Shown: positions 48,360 to 62,687, counted from the first letter of the stretch. The stretch: DNA of 64,000 nucleotides from Impatiens glandulifera (GCF_907164915.1 NC_061868.1:31958439-32022438); one strand, 5' to 3'. Notes: generated from the sequence alone by a model not told the origin. Program-made: numbers and translations.

Positions 48360-48709
48360 AATTGCAAATATATGTATATGAATAGAAAAAGGCGGGAAAA
48401 AATCTATAGTATATATTATATGTAAATGGTATGTAGGTTTCTCTCAAGTCTCATATCTCACCAATATCCCCCTCTCAAAAAAAATACATATGAATAAGTC
48501 ATTATAAATTTGATTAAATTTTATGCCATATATATATATATATTATAATTTTATGAGATTGGGCTTAAGCCCAACAACTAGGAATTGACAATTTAACTTT
48601 TACCACTTAATCGGTCTGAACCAATCAAAATTCAACATTAATATTATATTTTAAATTATATTTACATTAAAAAAACGAAACTCAAAAATATCACCGCTTT
48701 ATTCCGGAT
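48360..48709. other. AT-rich flank right of the MULE, no gene seen
   Basis: AT-rich host-type sequence with a palindromic GGGCTTAAGCCC at about 48562. No gene or clear element. Confidence 0.4.
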
Positions 48710-49650
48710 TAAACCTGAAGCGCACTCAAAAAAGCACACTCGAGTAAAGTTGATTCACTTCCAGCTTCACTCTATAGCGCTTGATTCACTTGTTTTGACG
48801 CTGTAAATACAATTGCAAAAAATTCCACTCGATAGTGATGCTTCACTTTTATAAGTAGTGTTAATAGAATTGAAACAATCTTCACTCAATAGTGTTTGCT
48901 TCATTTTTATTGACGTTTTAAATACAAATGAAACAAGTTTCACTCGATAGCGCTCCACTTGTATTTACATCGTTCATATTTATATATATTTATATATTAT
49001 CATTTATTAAATCATCATTTACAAAATTAATTATTTCAATTTATAAGAAAAATATAATTCATTATAATAATTCTGAGAAATTTGTTTGATATTTTTAAAA
49101 TATTTTTTCTCAAAAATATAAATTAACAAGAATAACATAATATTGTTTAATACATAGTTCATTTTAAATAAAGATAATATAAACAATACAAAATAAAATG
49201 GGTTAAATATATTAATTCAATGCGAAATATAAGAATTATTTTTATTTATTAAAAAGTATATTTGATTTGTTTATAATAATTATAATTAACTGGTTTGATA
49301 TTAAAACAAAATATTTTCTTTATAAAATTGTTTAGTATATAATATTATATATATTTAGTTTATAATACTTTTCTTATGTTCATTACTTATAATAAAATGT
49401 TTTATTAATTTATTTATATTTATGTCCATTGATCTCAACTAATATTATTTATATTTAGTATTTAAAATTTATATATATATTTTTTATATATTTAGAGTGT
49501 CAATAAAAGTGAAGCGCTCTCGAGTGAAGTGTGCTTCACTTGTATTGACGCTCTAAATACAACTGAAGCGCGCTTTAGTTGTATTAACATTGTTAATAGA
49601 AAGGAAGCAACACTATCGAGTGAAGTATAAAGTGAAGCGCGCTTTAGTCA
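48710..49650. mobile_element. Foldback-type element with 60-bp subterminal repeats
   Basis: Four tandem copies of a 50-60 bp motif (TTCACTCGATAGCGCTT..CACTTGTATTGACGCTCTAAATACAA) lie at 48755-48975. About three inverted copies lie at 49495-49650. The middle, 48980-49490, is very AT-rich. The inverted arrangement suggests a non-autonomous DNA transposon or foldback element. Ends and target duplication were not resolved, and no coding sequence is seen. Confidence 0.55.
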
Positions 49651-49674
49651 TTTTTCTCTGCACTTTTCCGCCAA

Positions 49675-50110
49675 TTTTAGAAAATATTAATAGCCACAGC
49701 GATAATATAATTATGTGGCTAATAATCAATAATATCAGTCACGGCGATAACATAACACCGTGGTTAATATTTCAAAACTATTAGGGACGACGTTATCATA
49801 AAGCCGTGGTTAATAATCTTTTTATTAACCACGGAAATTCTCGAATATTGATTATTAAGGACGATGTTAGCATAAAGCCATGGTTAATTAAAAGATTATT
49901 CACCACGACTTTATGATAATGTTGTCCCTAACAATCGTCCACTAATAAATTTGTGAATATTGATTATTAAGGACGGTGTTAGCATAAAGTCGTGGTTAAT
50001 AATCTTTTTATTAACCATGGATTTAAGCTAACGCCGTCCTTAATAATCAATATTCAGATTATTAACGACTCATCTACAAATGTCGTCGTTGATAATTTTG
50101 CCAAATCATT
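49675..50110. repeat. CACTA-type subterminal repeats with a long hairpin
   Basis: Repeated 'GTGGTTAATAATC' / 'TTATTAACCACGG' words. A strong hairpin runs about 49974-50040, with arms GGACGGTGTTAGC / GCTAACGCCGTCC and an inner pair GTGGTTAATAA / TTATTAACCATG. Confidence 0.65.
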
Positions 50111-50164
50111 TTTTAGGCCTATATATAGAATGTTTTCATTTCTCTCCATAAAGAATTTGAGATA

Positions 50165-50880
50165 AATTCTCCTAAACTACTAATTTCCTTCAAACCAATA
50201 TGTAATCTGGGTTCGATCATTTGAGATATTCTTCAATTTGTTAAAAGAAATTGAAGATATCTAAGAATTGGACCCGATTGTATATTGATTAGAAGCTCAT
50301 TGGTTCAAGATCACAAGGAGAAACCAATTCCTGTAGTCACTTAACAACTTCTTACAGAATTTTCTCAATGATCGTCAATATCTTCTTGGGCATCTTCATC
50401 ATCATTAGAGAGTTAGAATGATTAATGAAGGATGGAGATTTCCAAGAAGAGTCTGATTGTCTATTGATGAAACCATTTCTCATAAACTACTGATTTTCTT
50501 CAAACTAATTTGCAATATGGGTTCATTTGAGATATTCTTTAATTTGTTATAAGAAAATTGAAGATATCTAAGAAGAACCCGATTGCATATTGGTTAGAAG
50601 TTAATTGGTTGAAGGTCACAATGAGAGAAACCAATTCCTACAATCACTTAGCACATTTCTTATAGAATTTTCTCAATGATCATCAATATCTTCTTCGAAT
50701 TTTCATTTTTAATTAGTTAGAATGATTAATTAAAGATGAAGTTTTTCAAGAAGAGTCTGATTGTCTATTGATGAAACCGCTTCTCCTTAAGGAATTTTTT
50801 CAATGATCATCAATCTTGTCTGAGATATCTCCATCTTCAGTTCTTTAAAAAATTAAAAATGAATATATTTTAGATGAGCC
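50165..50880 (+). repeat. About 295-bp tandem repeat (2.3 copies)
   Basis: The segment beginning near 50165 (CTCCTAAACTACTAATTTCCTTCAAA) recurs about 296 bases later, and a third partial copy ends near 50880. Shared words include 'AAATTGAAGATATCTAAGAA' and 'AAGAGTCTGATTGTCTATTG'. No open frame runs through it. Confidence 0.75.
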
Positions 50881-51359
50881 TGATTGTCTATTCAAGATGT
50901 TCAATATCAATGTAGTTTAATTATTTAATTACTTGATTATATATATATATATTATCGACATATAGAGTTCTTTAATTCACTACATTGCTTAGATCATCAT
51001 CATTTTTTCACTAAATGTTGGAACTGAAAGAGTTTCTAATGACTATATATAAGTCATCACATTTGTGTTCGTTTGGTTTGATTTTGAGAAATGCTATGGA
51101 AGAATACAGTGTTACACGTTTGGAGGTTGATTTTTTTGTAAAACACATATTAATAAGAAAAAAAAATATATGGTATGGTGTAGGATTCAATGAATCTTTT
51201 TTTGATTCATAAGATATAATCTTGTGTGACCTTTTACAAATAATAAACATTATATGATGTCACAATTTTTCAATATTTATCAAATTTCTATAGTTAGAAT
51301 GAATTGAATTTTCATTAAATTCTCATTAGACTTTGTAGTATGAAAATATTTCCTTAATA
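50881..51359. other. AT-rich spacer, no gene seen
   Basis: Short frames on both strands here have no family signature. A TA tract lies near 50940-50953. Confidence 0.4.
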
Positions 51360-51860
51360 AAACATTTATTAACGTCGATTATCCTTAATATCGTGTATAA
51401 TGTATTCACATTAACGTCGACTTTATCTAAAGTTGTGGTTAATGTGTATATTTATTAACGTCGTCTGTAGGAGGTAGCCAACATTAATAATGTGAACCTA
51501 TTGCAAAACGAAACATTTTCTTGGTGAATACACATTAACCACGACATTAGGTAAACTCGTGGTTAATGTGTATATTTATTAACGTCGGTTACCTCCTAAA
51601 GTCGACGTTAATTATCTAAACCTATTGGAAAATAAAATGTTTTCTTCGTTAATACATATTAACGTGGGCTTTACCTAACGCCATGGTTAATGTGTATATT
51701 TATTAACATCAACTACCTCCTAAAACCGACGTTAATAATGTGAACCTACTGGAAAATGAAATGTTTTCTTGGTTAATACACATTAAAATCGGCGATAATC
51801 ATTAAATAAATATTAACGTCGACTAACAGAACTTTAATTGCTTTCCTGTGTGTAAAATGT
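51360..51860. repeat. CACTA-type subterminal repeats upstream of Tnp2 remnant
   Basis: At least eight forms of TTAACGTCG / CGTGGTTAATGTG in both orientations, with the phrase 'GTGTATATTTATTAACGTCG' repeated three times (about 51445, 51570, 51690). In CACTA elements such repeats bind the TNPA-type protein. Confidence 0.75.
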
Positions 51861-51959
51861 GTAAATCGAACCTACAAGAATAGAACATTGGTGGGAGATA
51901 ATCTAATTGTGTTTGAAATCCTTAAAATTACAATTTTTGGTACTGTCAGAAGAAAGAAG

Positions 51960-54880
51960 ATTTTCGAATGTAAGGGTCGACGGTGATGATTAAGATGATG
52001 AAGATGACGAATTAGATGAACTTCGATATGAATATCAGGGTGGAGTAGGATATAATGTCGTTAATGAAGAAATGATCGAATAAATTAATCAAGATAATGA
52101 TCAATTTATGGAAGACATCATAAATTATTTATATTCAACTACTGAAACCTCAAATAATGAACGCCCTATTGACGATGCTAAGGCATTCAACAGGTTGTTG
52201 GATGATTCAAAATTTCTATTGTACGAAGAATCCCGAATTTCAAAAGTCTCTACCATACTGAAATTACTCAATATAAAAAATGTTGGTCAATGGACCAACA
52301 CGTCATTCGGTTTGTTATTGAAATTGCTCAAAGAGGAAATATTACCAGCTAATTCTGAGTTGCCTAGTTCATACTATGAGTACAAGAAATTTATTACTAA
52401 CATCAGTTTATCGTATGACAAAATTGATTCTTGTAAGAATGATTGTATACTATTCCGTAAAGAAGATAAAGATTTGGAAGAGTATAAAGTTTGTGGTGTG
52501 TCTAGATGGAAGATCAACCAATCAAGTGGTACGCTTCGGAAAAAGGTGAATGAGAAGTTCATTCCAAATAAAATTTTACAATATTTCTCACTTACAAAGA
52601 GATTTCAAAGGTTGTACATGTGCTCTAAAACCGCTCCACGGATGACTTGACATAAAAATAATAATAATGTTGAAGATGAAGTCTTAAGAAATCCAACTAT
52701 TTTAATCACATGGACGTCCTTCGATAAAAAGTTCAAAGATTTATCCTCCGAGCCTTGGAATATAAGAATTTCTCTTGCAAGTGATGGATTCCAACCTTTT
52801 GCAAATGGAAAGACTTCTTAAAGTATTTGGCTTGATGTTATTATCCCTAACAACGCCTCTCTTACAATTTGTATGGATAAAAATAATTTCATTCTTTCCA
52901 TGTTATAACCCGAACCAAAAAGTCTCGGGATTCAATTAACGTGTTTCTTTAGCCATTGATTGACGAGTTAAAAGAGTTGTGGCATACCGGTTTTAAGACT
53001 TTCGACGCAAGCCGTAAAGAACATTTCAATATGTGGGAAACTATGTTGTGGACTATTAATGATTTCCCGGCATATGCAATTTTATCTAGATAGGTACGAA
53101 GGGAAAACTTGCATGTTTGTATTGTAATAAGGATACATCTTCAATGAGATTGGTACACTACAAGAAAGAGTGTTACATGAGTCATTAACGGATTATTCCA
53201 CCTTCTCATCGTTGGCGCAAGGAAAAAGATTATTTTGACGGTAATATAGAGTTAAGACCGCCACTTAATCTTTTGTGTGGAACCCAATTATTAATACAAC
53301 AAGAGATTTGAAAGGCATATGTTTGACTAAATACCTTCCCAAGAAGGTAAAAGTTAATCATGAATCTCGGGTGATAATTGGAATAAACTCAACAAAATTT
53401 TTGAACTACCATACTAGGAAACGTTGTTATTGAGGCATAATTTGGATGTGATGAATATTGAGAAAAACATTTGTGATAGCGTGTTGGGCACTATAATAGA
53501 TTTCAATGAAAAAATGAAGGATGGACTTAAAGCTTGTAAAGATTTGGAATTATTGAACATAAAGCATTAATTACATTCCGTTGAGGTAAATGGTGTTCTT
53601 CAATGTCCGACAGCCACATGCGCACTTTCCTCAGATCAGAAGAAACAATTATGTATGTTTCTTAAAGATGTAAAAATACTAGAAGGGTTTTATTCTAATA
53701 TTGGAGGGTGTGAAACGTAATTGATAAGAAAATATTCAGATTGATGAGTCACGATTGTCACATCCTATTACAGTATTTGATTCCTCTTGTCATACGTGCT
53801 TTACTTCCGGATGATGTGTACGATGCTCTAGTGAACTTGTCTAGGTTCTTACGATTGTTGTGTCAAAAATCCTTAAATCAAGAGGAATTGGAAGAGTTGC
53901 AGGATGACACTATTTTAATCCTTTTTAAATTGGAAAAAATATTTCCACCTTCATTCTTTGATAACATGGTACATTTCCTTCTACAATTGGCCTTTAAGGC
54001 TTTGTTAGGGGCCTGTACAGTATCGATAAATATATCCAATCGAACAATATATGGGTACCTTGAAAAAATACTTTCAGAACAAAAACTTTCCTGAAGAGTC
54101 AATTAGTGAGAATTACCTTTTGCGCAAGAGTATAAGTTTATGTGCTCGATATTTGGAAGATCGAGAGTCAATAGAGACATCAATACAACCAACTTTAACA
54201 CTTTATATATTCTTGGCAATGGAAGATTTATCAATTGCAAAACTTTACACATATGAACCGGGTGATCGGGAGTGTGCTCACGTATACATTTTGAGAAATT
54301 GTATCGAAGTTGAACAATATTACAAGTAATAATTCAAAAGCTGGTTAATGACTAAGTGTGAATATTTCAATTAATTAATTACAATTAAATTTCATGATAT
54401 GTAGCGAATTCATGCAAGAGTTGATCGGTGTAGGGCGACTCAATCTTTCTAATCTTGAACGCGATAAACTGTACATAGGTTTTTTCAAGACGAAAGTGGA
54501 GCAATTGAATGATGAATTAGATCGAACTTTGAGTCTAAAGATTCTTAGGAGTGGCCCGAAAATTTATTCTAAGACGTATAACTCTTGTAAAATAAATGGG
54601 TACAAGTTCAACAACGAGAAGCATGATGAATGGTTAACCACGCAAAATAGTGGTGTCTGTGTAGTTGGAAATAATGGGGCTGAAACGATAAATTACCACG
54701 GAATACTCACAGATATCATAGAAGTTTAGTACTTTGGTGATACCCGAGTAATTCTTTTCGAGTGTAGATGGTTTGATGTACATTTCAAAGATTGTGTTAT
54801 GAAAGTAGATAAATATGGGTTTGTAAGTGTTAATGTGAATAAGACATTAAGAACTCAAAGTCATGACTATTGTAATGAAA
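51960..54880 (+). pseudogene. Tnp2-like CACTA transposase (degenerate)
   Basis: Plus strand, many stops and shifts. Core Transposase_21 segment from about 52120 to 53280: 'DDAKAFNRLLDDSKF', 'LPSSYYEYKKFI', 'YDKIDSCKNDCILF', 'VCGVSRWK', 'LQRLYMCSKTA' style, 'LASDGFQPFA', 'GKLACLYCNKDT'. DUF4218 segment about 53580-54170 ('SHDCHILLQYLIPLVIRALLP', 'FPPSFFDNMVHFLLQLA'). DUF4216 segment about 54640-54860 ('FECRWFDVHFKDCVMKVDKYGFVSVNV'). Tnp2 catalyses CACTA excision and integration. This copy is clearly non-functional; the longest intact stretch is 52108-52650. Confidence 0.85.
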
Positions 54881-55956
54881 AATCAAGCACACCAGGTTTT
54901 TTATGCTACGGATATGGCATCTATACATGGATGGAAAATTGTCACAAAGATAAATCCCCATTATTCGAACATCTAGACATGTTTTATTTATGTATTTCAA
55001 ATATGATTACTAATTTAAAATTTAACTTTGTTTTTTTTTCAGATATCATGACACCTAAATGGAGTACTAAACAAGCACTATCAAGAGATTTGGACGAGAT
55101 CCGAGAGAGAACACTATCGAGACATTTGTCCGAGCTTCGAGCTCGTACATATGATGTAGAGTCCGATGATCATATGCAATTTATGGGATCAAAGCTTCAT
55201 GATATTGAGAGACTGGATGATCCAGATTCCACCATTTTGAGGATTCTATCACCCCGGGGGAGGATTCTCCCGTTTTGAGATTGCAGGTGGTTAATAATAA
55301 CTTATAAGTGATATTTAAATCATTATATAAATTTTAATAAATGTTATTTTAATATTATTTTACAACAGCGTCTTAATCGAGGATGGGACGGGGGAAGAAC
55401 AAAAACACTTTCTTGCGAGAATGGGAACCAAAGAGAAGATAAGGTTGGAGTTTAGGGACTTGGATGGAAGGCTTATATGGGATAACATCCGCTATTGGTC
55501 TCTCCATATTGGCAGCATTGTCCGGAAAGGCGAGTTGGTGCCACATCGTCTAAAAAACTAGTCTGATTTGTCCCAATCCCAATTGAACCAAATATGGCAG
55601 TCCATCTCTGTGAGTTTCATATTTTTTAACATGTTATTTTATAATTTAAAACTTTCACAATCCTAAAATATGTTGTTATTTTTTAGGATCCTTTCGAGAG
55701 TTCAACAGACATTCTCATTGAGTCCTATAGAGATAAGACAATGCCACAAGAAAAGAAGGCATAGGATAGGTTGAGATATGTGAACAAGAGGACTTAAATC
55801 GACCCATATATTGATGACGAGGACATAATCAAACTAAACCTTTCTCGGGAATTTTATTACAAAGATTTGAATTATTTGCTTGACAATCACTACTTCATGC
55901 CTGAATTTAAGGTATAATACATAGCCATTTATATTTCATTATATGTGTTTTTCGAT

Positions 55957-56231
55957 TGTAAGAAGATTAAAAGAAAGAGAATAATAGTTTACTTCTTTAT
56001 TCAATATAGTGAAGGTATTTATATTATAGTTTACTTCTTTATACTTGATTTATATTAGCAATATAAGGAAAATATAATTTAATATATTATAGAATATGCA
56101 ATATAAGGAAAATATAATATATTATATTATAGAATATAATATATTATATTATAGAATATAATATATTATATTATATAATATAATATAATAATATATCAAT
56201 ATAATATATTATTATATTATATACACTAACA
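55957..56231 (-). repeat. 3' LTR of the nested Copia element
   Basis: 275 bp, TG...CA ends. The second half is a run of AATATATTATAT repeats, longer here than in the other LTR, probably through slippage. Confidence 0.85.
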
Positions 56232-56339
56232 CCCTCCCTCAAGCTCAAGGTGGAAGAGCATTGAACATCTTGAGATTGGAGACTAAATCTTGAAAACGTT
56301 GAGAAGGATGAGATTTGGTAAAAATGTCAGCAATCTGAG

Positions 56340-59300
56340 CTTGCAAAGAAATGAGAATCAATTTTATGGTACCAATAACGACATGATATCGTGTCGATGA
56401 CAATCTATTTCTATATGTTTAGTACGTTCGTGAAATACATCCGTATGAGCAATCTGCATTGCACTATTATTATCACAGAAAAGTGGAATAGCAACAGATG
56501 AAGGAACATCCATATCTTGAAGTAACCATTGTAGCTAGAGAAGCTTAAAGGTAGTATCTGCAAGAGCACGATATTCAGATTCTATACTAGAACGAGAAAC
56601 AATAGTTTGTTTCTTACTTCTCCATGAAATGAGAGATGTGCCAAGAAAGAAACAATAGCCAGTAGTGGATCGACGATCAGTTGGATGACCTGCCCAATCA
56701 GCATCAAAGTATGCTCGTAACTCTAGAGGAGAAGAGTGAGCAAAATGTAATCCATGAAATAAAGTTCCTCTAATGTGTCGTAATATATGAAGAACATCAG
56801 AGAAATAGGTTGTACGAGGAGATGACATAAATTGACTCACGATATGAACAGCATATGCAATATTTGGCCGAGTGACAGTAAGATATATAAGACTACCAAC
56901 TAGTTGTCGATAAAGTGTTTCATCACTTAGTGGAGTACCATCAGTAGCAGTCAAATGTTTTGTGGAGTTAATGAGTGTGTTAACAACTTTTATGTCAGTA
57001 ATACTAGCCCGAGATATGAGATCAGTTGCGTACTTAGCTTGTGATAATTAGTAACCGTACTTGTCGGAAGCTATTTCAAGTCCCAAGAAATAACTTAAAT
57101 GTCCAAGATCTTTCATTTCAAATTGTTGATGTAGAAAAATATTGAGATCGCGAATTCTATTTGTGTCATCACCAGTAATTATCATGTCATCCACATAAAG
57201 TAAAAGTAAGGTACAACCTTGATCTGTTTTGCGCAAAAACAATGCATGATCATAAGAGCTAAATTTGAAACCAAGATTACCAATGGTGTAACTAAATTTG
57301 GCGAACCACTCCTTAGGAGCTTGTTTGAGACCATAAAGAGCTTTGCGGAGTCTACAAACTTTATTTGGAGGATGATCATACCCAAGTGGAGATTGCATAT
57401 ACACTTCTTTTGTTAGTTCACCATTAAGGAATGCATTTTTTATATCCATTTGAAATAGTTTCCATCTTTTGCTAGCAGTTACTACAACGAGGCTACGAAC
57501 CGAGGTCAATCGAGCGACGGGAGAAAACGTTTCCTTATAATCAATACCATATTCTTGAGTATATCCCTTAGCAACAAGGCGAGCTTTATATTGTTCAACC
57601 GAACCATCTGCTCGTGTCTTAGTTTTAAAAATCCATTTACAACCAACGATTGACTTATGTGAAGGTAAATCAACCAAGTCCCAAGTTTTTGTCTTGGTAA
57701 GTTCTTGCAATTATTCTGTCATTGCTTGCTGCCATAAAGGGTTAGAGTTGGCCTCGCAAAAAGTACGAGGTTTATAAAGAGATACACTAGCTGAGTAGAC
57801 ATGAAAGTTATGAAGACGAACAGAAGATTGACTTACACGATTGGTATGACGAGGAGGTGGTGGTGGTGGTGATGATGGTGATGGTGGTGGTGGTGGTGGA
57901 AAATAAGAAGATTCTTGAATGATATGATCAAATGAGGTATGTGCTGGATTTTGAGATTGAGAAGATGTCGATATGGGAAATGTAGATGGAGTTGAGTCGC
58001 ATGAGTTGTTAAATGGTCCTACACAAGAAATGTCAAGAAACAAGGTATTGTAGGATCACAAAAAAATTGAGTAGGAGGTTCATTGACTCTAAATTTAGAT
58101 ATAATTGAAAACATTTTATGTTCCCAAAATGATACATGACGAGAGATACGAAGACGTTGAGACAATGGATCTTAACACTTGTATCCTTTGTGTTCGATTC
58201 CATAACCTAAGAAACAACATAATCGAATTCGAGGTTCTAATTTATTGTATTCATGAGGTTGTAATAAAACAAAACAAACACATCTAAAAACTTTGAGAGT
58301 TTGATAATTTGGAGCTCGATGAAAAAGACGTTCAAAAGGAGAGATGTTACCCATGACAGGAGAAGGATGCAATTGATAGTATAAACAACAGTGAAAGTTG
58401 CTTATCCCAAAAGTTATCGAGACAAGAAGACGAGATGAGAAAGGCTCGAACAACATTAAGAATGTGTCTATGGTTTCGTTCTCCCCGACCATGTTGCTGA
58501 GAATATCGAGGACAAGATCTTTGAATAATTGTGCCCTCTTGTTCTAGAAACTCTATGAATTTTGTGTCTTTGTATTCCATATTATAATCAGTGCGCGAGA
58601 ATTTAATTTTGGAGGAAAATTGAGTTTGAATCATATTAGCAAACAGAATGTAAATTGAGGACAATTCAGACCTATTACGCATGAAATAGATCCATGTATA
58701 ACGAGAAAAATCGTCAATAAATATCACATAATATTTTAAACCACTCATAGTATTATGTGGTGCAGGACCCCAAATATCAGAGTAATCATATCAAAAGGTG
58801 CTAAGGAATTAGAATCATTAGGAAAAAAAAGGTAAAGCGTGTCCTTTAGAAAGTTCACAAGAAACACAATCAAAAGTTTCAGTCTTAATAGGGCCTAAAG
58901 AACCACTATAAATTAAAGAACTTAAACAATCTTTAAAAGGGTGACCTAATCGAGAGTACCAAATTTGAGAAGTGATAACTTCAACAAAATATTGTGATGG
59001 AAGAGATAAAGAAGTGAGTTCAAAGAATCGTCCAACCTTACGTCCCGTTCCAATGATTTTATTTGTTTAAGGATATTGCACAACACAACCATTACTCGAA
59101 AAAGTTATGTTAAAACCGAGATCACATAGTTGTCCAACAGAAATAAGATTTAACGAAAGTTTTGGAACAAAAAATGTTTCAGGTAAGGACAATATAGAAG
59201 TTTGAGCGGTACCAATAGTTTTAACATTCAAAATAGTATTATCAGTAATATGAACAACATACGGAATAATAGGCTTTCTAGTGAATGTGAGAAAAAATGA

Positions 59301-59560
59301 TTCAGAAGCCATATGATTACAACATCCTGAATAAAAAAACCATGAGATAGAAGTACCTGGTGTAGTAGATAACACTGAAGGAGATAGGAATGGAGAAGAT
59401 GTAGTACCATGATTTGATTGAAGTTTTTGTAAGAGTGATTGAATGTCTATAAGAGAAAATTTGGAAAAATTGTTCTCTAATGAATTACCTGTGACAACAG
59501 CAACGATAGAGAATGCAAGTTTGGAAGACTTATTCATTAAAATTGAATCAATATTAACAT
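56340..59560 (-). pseudogene. pol: Copia pol of the nested element (disabled)
   Basis: Minus strand. Protease signature near 59325: the catalytic aspartate of DSG is replaced by Y in 'FFYSGCCNHM'. Next come GAG-pre-integrase (about 58990-58830), integrase core (58748-58172, with 'FIDDFSRYTW' but SRTDY where families have SD.G.E), RT with YVDD (about 57195), RNase H ('FDADWAG', 'ESEYRALAD'; 56954-56535). Stops: TAA at 57048-57050, TAG at 56535-56537, and shifts in the integrase part. Gag is absent. A relic that could only have moved in trans. Confidence 0.85.
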
Positions 59561-59615
59561 CAATATTCAAAAATAAATACACAAACCTTAAACAACTATA
59601 AAACCTAGAGCCTAA

Positions 59616-59627
59616 GCTCTGATACCA
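59616..59627 (-). other. Primer-binding site (tRNA-iMet) of the nested element
   Basis: TGGTATCAGAGC on the minus strand, directly adjoining the LTR. Confidence 0.95.
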
Positions 59628-59861
59628 TGTAAGAAGATTAAGAGAAAGAGAATAATAGTGTACTTCTTTATTCAATATAATGAAGGTATTTATACTTGAG
59701 TTACATTAACAATATAAAAAAAATATAATATAATATATTATGGAATATGCAATATAAAGGAAAATATAATATAATATATTAAAGAATATAATATATTATA
59801 TTATAGAATATAATATAACAATATATCAATATAATATATTATTATATTATATACACTAAGA
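59628..59861 (-). repeat. 5' LTR of the nested Copia element
   Basis: About 234 bp, shorter than its partner through loss of AATATAT repeats. The outer end reads ACTAAGA against ACTAACA in the other LTR. Confidence 0.85.
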
Positions 59862-60824
59862 TCGACTATTAACTAACAACTACCATCTTATACTTGCAAG
59901 AAAGAAAAGTAAGATCAGCGCTGACAACAGATCGAAATTGATGTACCCCCACCACACTGGCAGTAAACCATTTTTGCAGAAAGAGCAAAATATGGTAATT
60001 TTAGTAAGAGTATTCAACTATCATAATATTTAACATATGATATATGTATGTTATTTGTACAGAAGAGGGAGATGGGACATCCTCCTAGTCAAGCAGATTT
60101 CTTTCTACAAATACACTAGGAGAGCGACTATCGATGATCCGACTCACGAGCCTTATTTGCTAGTTCAGCTGGCTGTCGTAAGTTGTTATCATTTCTATCA
60201 TTTTAGTTTGCATGTCTAAGTTTAGAATTACTAACATTAATGTTGTAAATGATTGTAAACTGTGATGCACAAGTGGCTAGAAGCAAACCCTAATTTGTCG
60301 TCGCTCGAGGTGTTTGAGTCTACTTTGGGACGATAGGGACACGGGAGGGTGACCGGGATATGATCGGGAATACGTCTCACTCACTTTAGACCCGATCAAG
60401 GGGGATCTTACTCTAGCATCAACTCACGTGTGTCACAACAAACTCTGATGGAGAAGAATAAGATCATGCGAGAAGAGATGGAGAAGATGCGCGCAAATTA
60501 GAAAGCACATCAGGAGGCACATGAGTAGGGGATTAGAGAGTAGACAACTATACAGGAGCAATTGATAGCAGATCAGAACGCACGACATGGCGCTCTATAA
60601 GCGCAGGTGCGTGCACAAAAAGAGGCTTTAAAGGCGCTTATGTCTAGGATTCCCCCTCCTTCCCCCAATCATTAATAGATTCACATACGATTTGATTTGA
60701 GGTTTTTTATTACGATTTGATATTTTTGTTAAATTTGGAATTGAATTTGATATTAATGGTCTTTTTTTGCGTAAACAACATTTGAAACAAGTTTTTTGTA
60801 AAGTTTAAAACAAACACCCGAGAG

Positions 60825-61293
60825 CAACAATTATTAACGTCGGCGTTAAGGGAGTGTCGACGTTGATACGTGAGGATATTAACGTCGGCGTTGAGAATTA
60901 CCGACATTAATAAGAGAACCATAAATGCAAAAACAACATAAGAGTAACAATTATGAACGTCGGCGTTAGGAGAAAGCCGACATTTATATTAATCATTATC
61001 AACGTCGGTGTTAGGAGGAAGCCGACATTGATATTAATCATTATCAACGTCGGCGTTAGGAGAAAGTGAACGTTGATATTAATCATTATCCTAAAGTCTT
61101 GGTTATTTGTGATGAATATCAACGCCAACTTTCACCACCTAACGCTGTGGTTAAAGATCAAAATTTTTAACGTCGACTTTTGTAGCGTCGACGAACGACA
61201 ACTTTGTTCGCCGACATTAATAAGTATTAACGTCGGCAATATGCCTTTTAATGACGGCTTTCGTCGTCTTTAATAGTAATTTTCTCACTAGTG
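60825..61293. repeat. Right subterminal repeats and terminus of the CACTA element
   Basis: About ten AACGTCGGCGTTA(A/G)G-type repeats and their complements between 60835 and 61260, then the terminal TTTTCTCACTAGTG (61280-61293), that is, CACTAGTGAGAAAA reading inward. This is the hallmark end of En/Spm-like elements. Confidence 0.8.

Positions 61294-62687
<1,394 letters not shown>

Larger units (their letters stand above)
55957..59861 (-). mobile_element. Nested gag-less Copia element, minus strand
   Basis: Left LTR 55957-56231 and right LTR 59628-59861 both start TGTAAGAAGATTAA. The flanks TCGAT (55952-55956) and TCGAC (59862-59866) match at 4 of 5. The primer-binding site (GCTCTGATACCA, 59616-59627) adjoins the right LTR, and the polypurine tract (CCCTCCCTC, 56232 on) adjoins the left. 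The 3.4-kb interior starts almost directly with protease; gag is missing. The element is inserted in the TNPA-like gene of the CACTA element. Confidence 0.9.
55040..60700 (+). pseudogene. TNPA-like / Transposase_24 gene remnant, split by the Copia insertion
   Basis: Left half 55040-55915: 'MTPKWSTKQALSRDL...RERTLSRHLSELRARTY', then a Transposase_24-like stretch 'LEFRDLDGRLIWDN' and 'LVPHRLKN' with several stops. Right half resumes after the insertion: 'HTGSKPFLQKEQNM' (about 59940-59995), 'REMGHPPSQADFF' (about 60066-60105), and a charged coiled-coil-like region to about 60650. The order matches the accessory DNA-binding protein of CACTA elements. The interval 55957-59861 belongs to the nested Copia element, not to this gene. 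Confidence 0.65.
49675..61293 (+). mobile_element. Degenerate CACTA (En/Spm-like) element, interrupted by a Copia element
   Basis: Subterminal repeats of the 'TTAACGTCGGC' / 'CCGTGGTTAATAATC' kind occur on the left (49675-50110, 51360-51860) and on the right (60825-61280). The right end is CACTAGTGAGAAAATTACT read inward on the minus strand (61293). Between them lie Tnp2-like and TNPA-like (Transposase_24) coding remnants on the plus strand. The left CACTA terminus was not found, so the left limit is uncertain and the 49.7-kb block may belong to a separate element. Confidence 0.6.

Noticed and set aside
25051..48368. 9-bp target-site duplication for the MULE
   Set aside because: The flanks TTTACAGTC and AATTGCAAA do not match. 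The shared AGATCT is palindromic and could belong to the TIRs, so no duplication is claimed.
53155..53168. CACTACAAGAAA-like CACTA terminus
   Set aside because: It lies within the Tnp2-like coding remnant and reads as codons of the conserved zinc-ribbon region, so it is coincidental.
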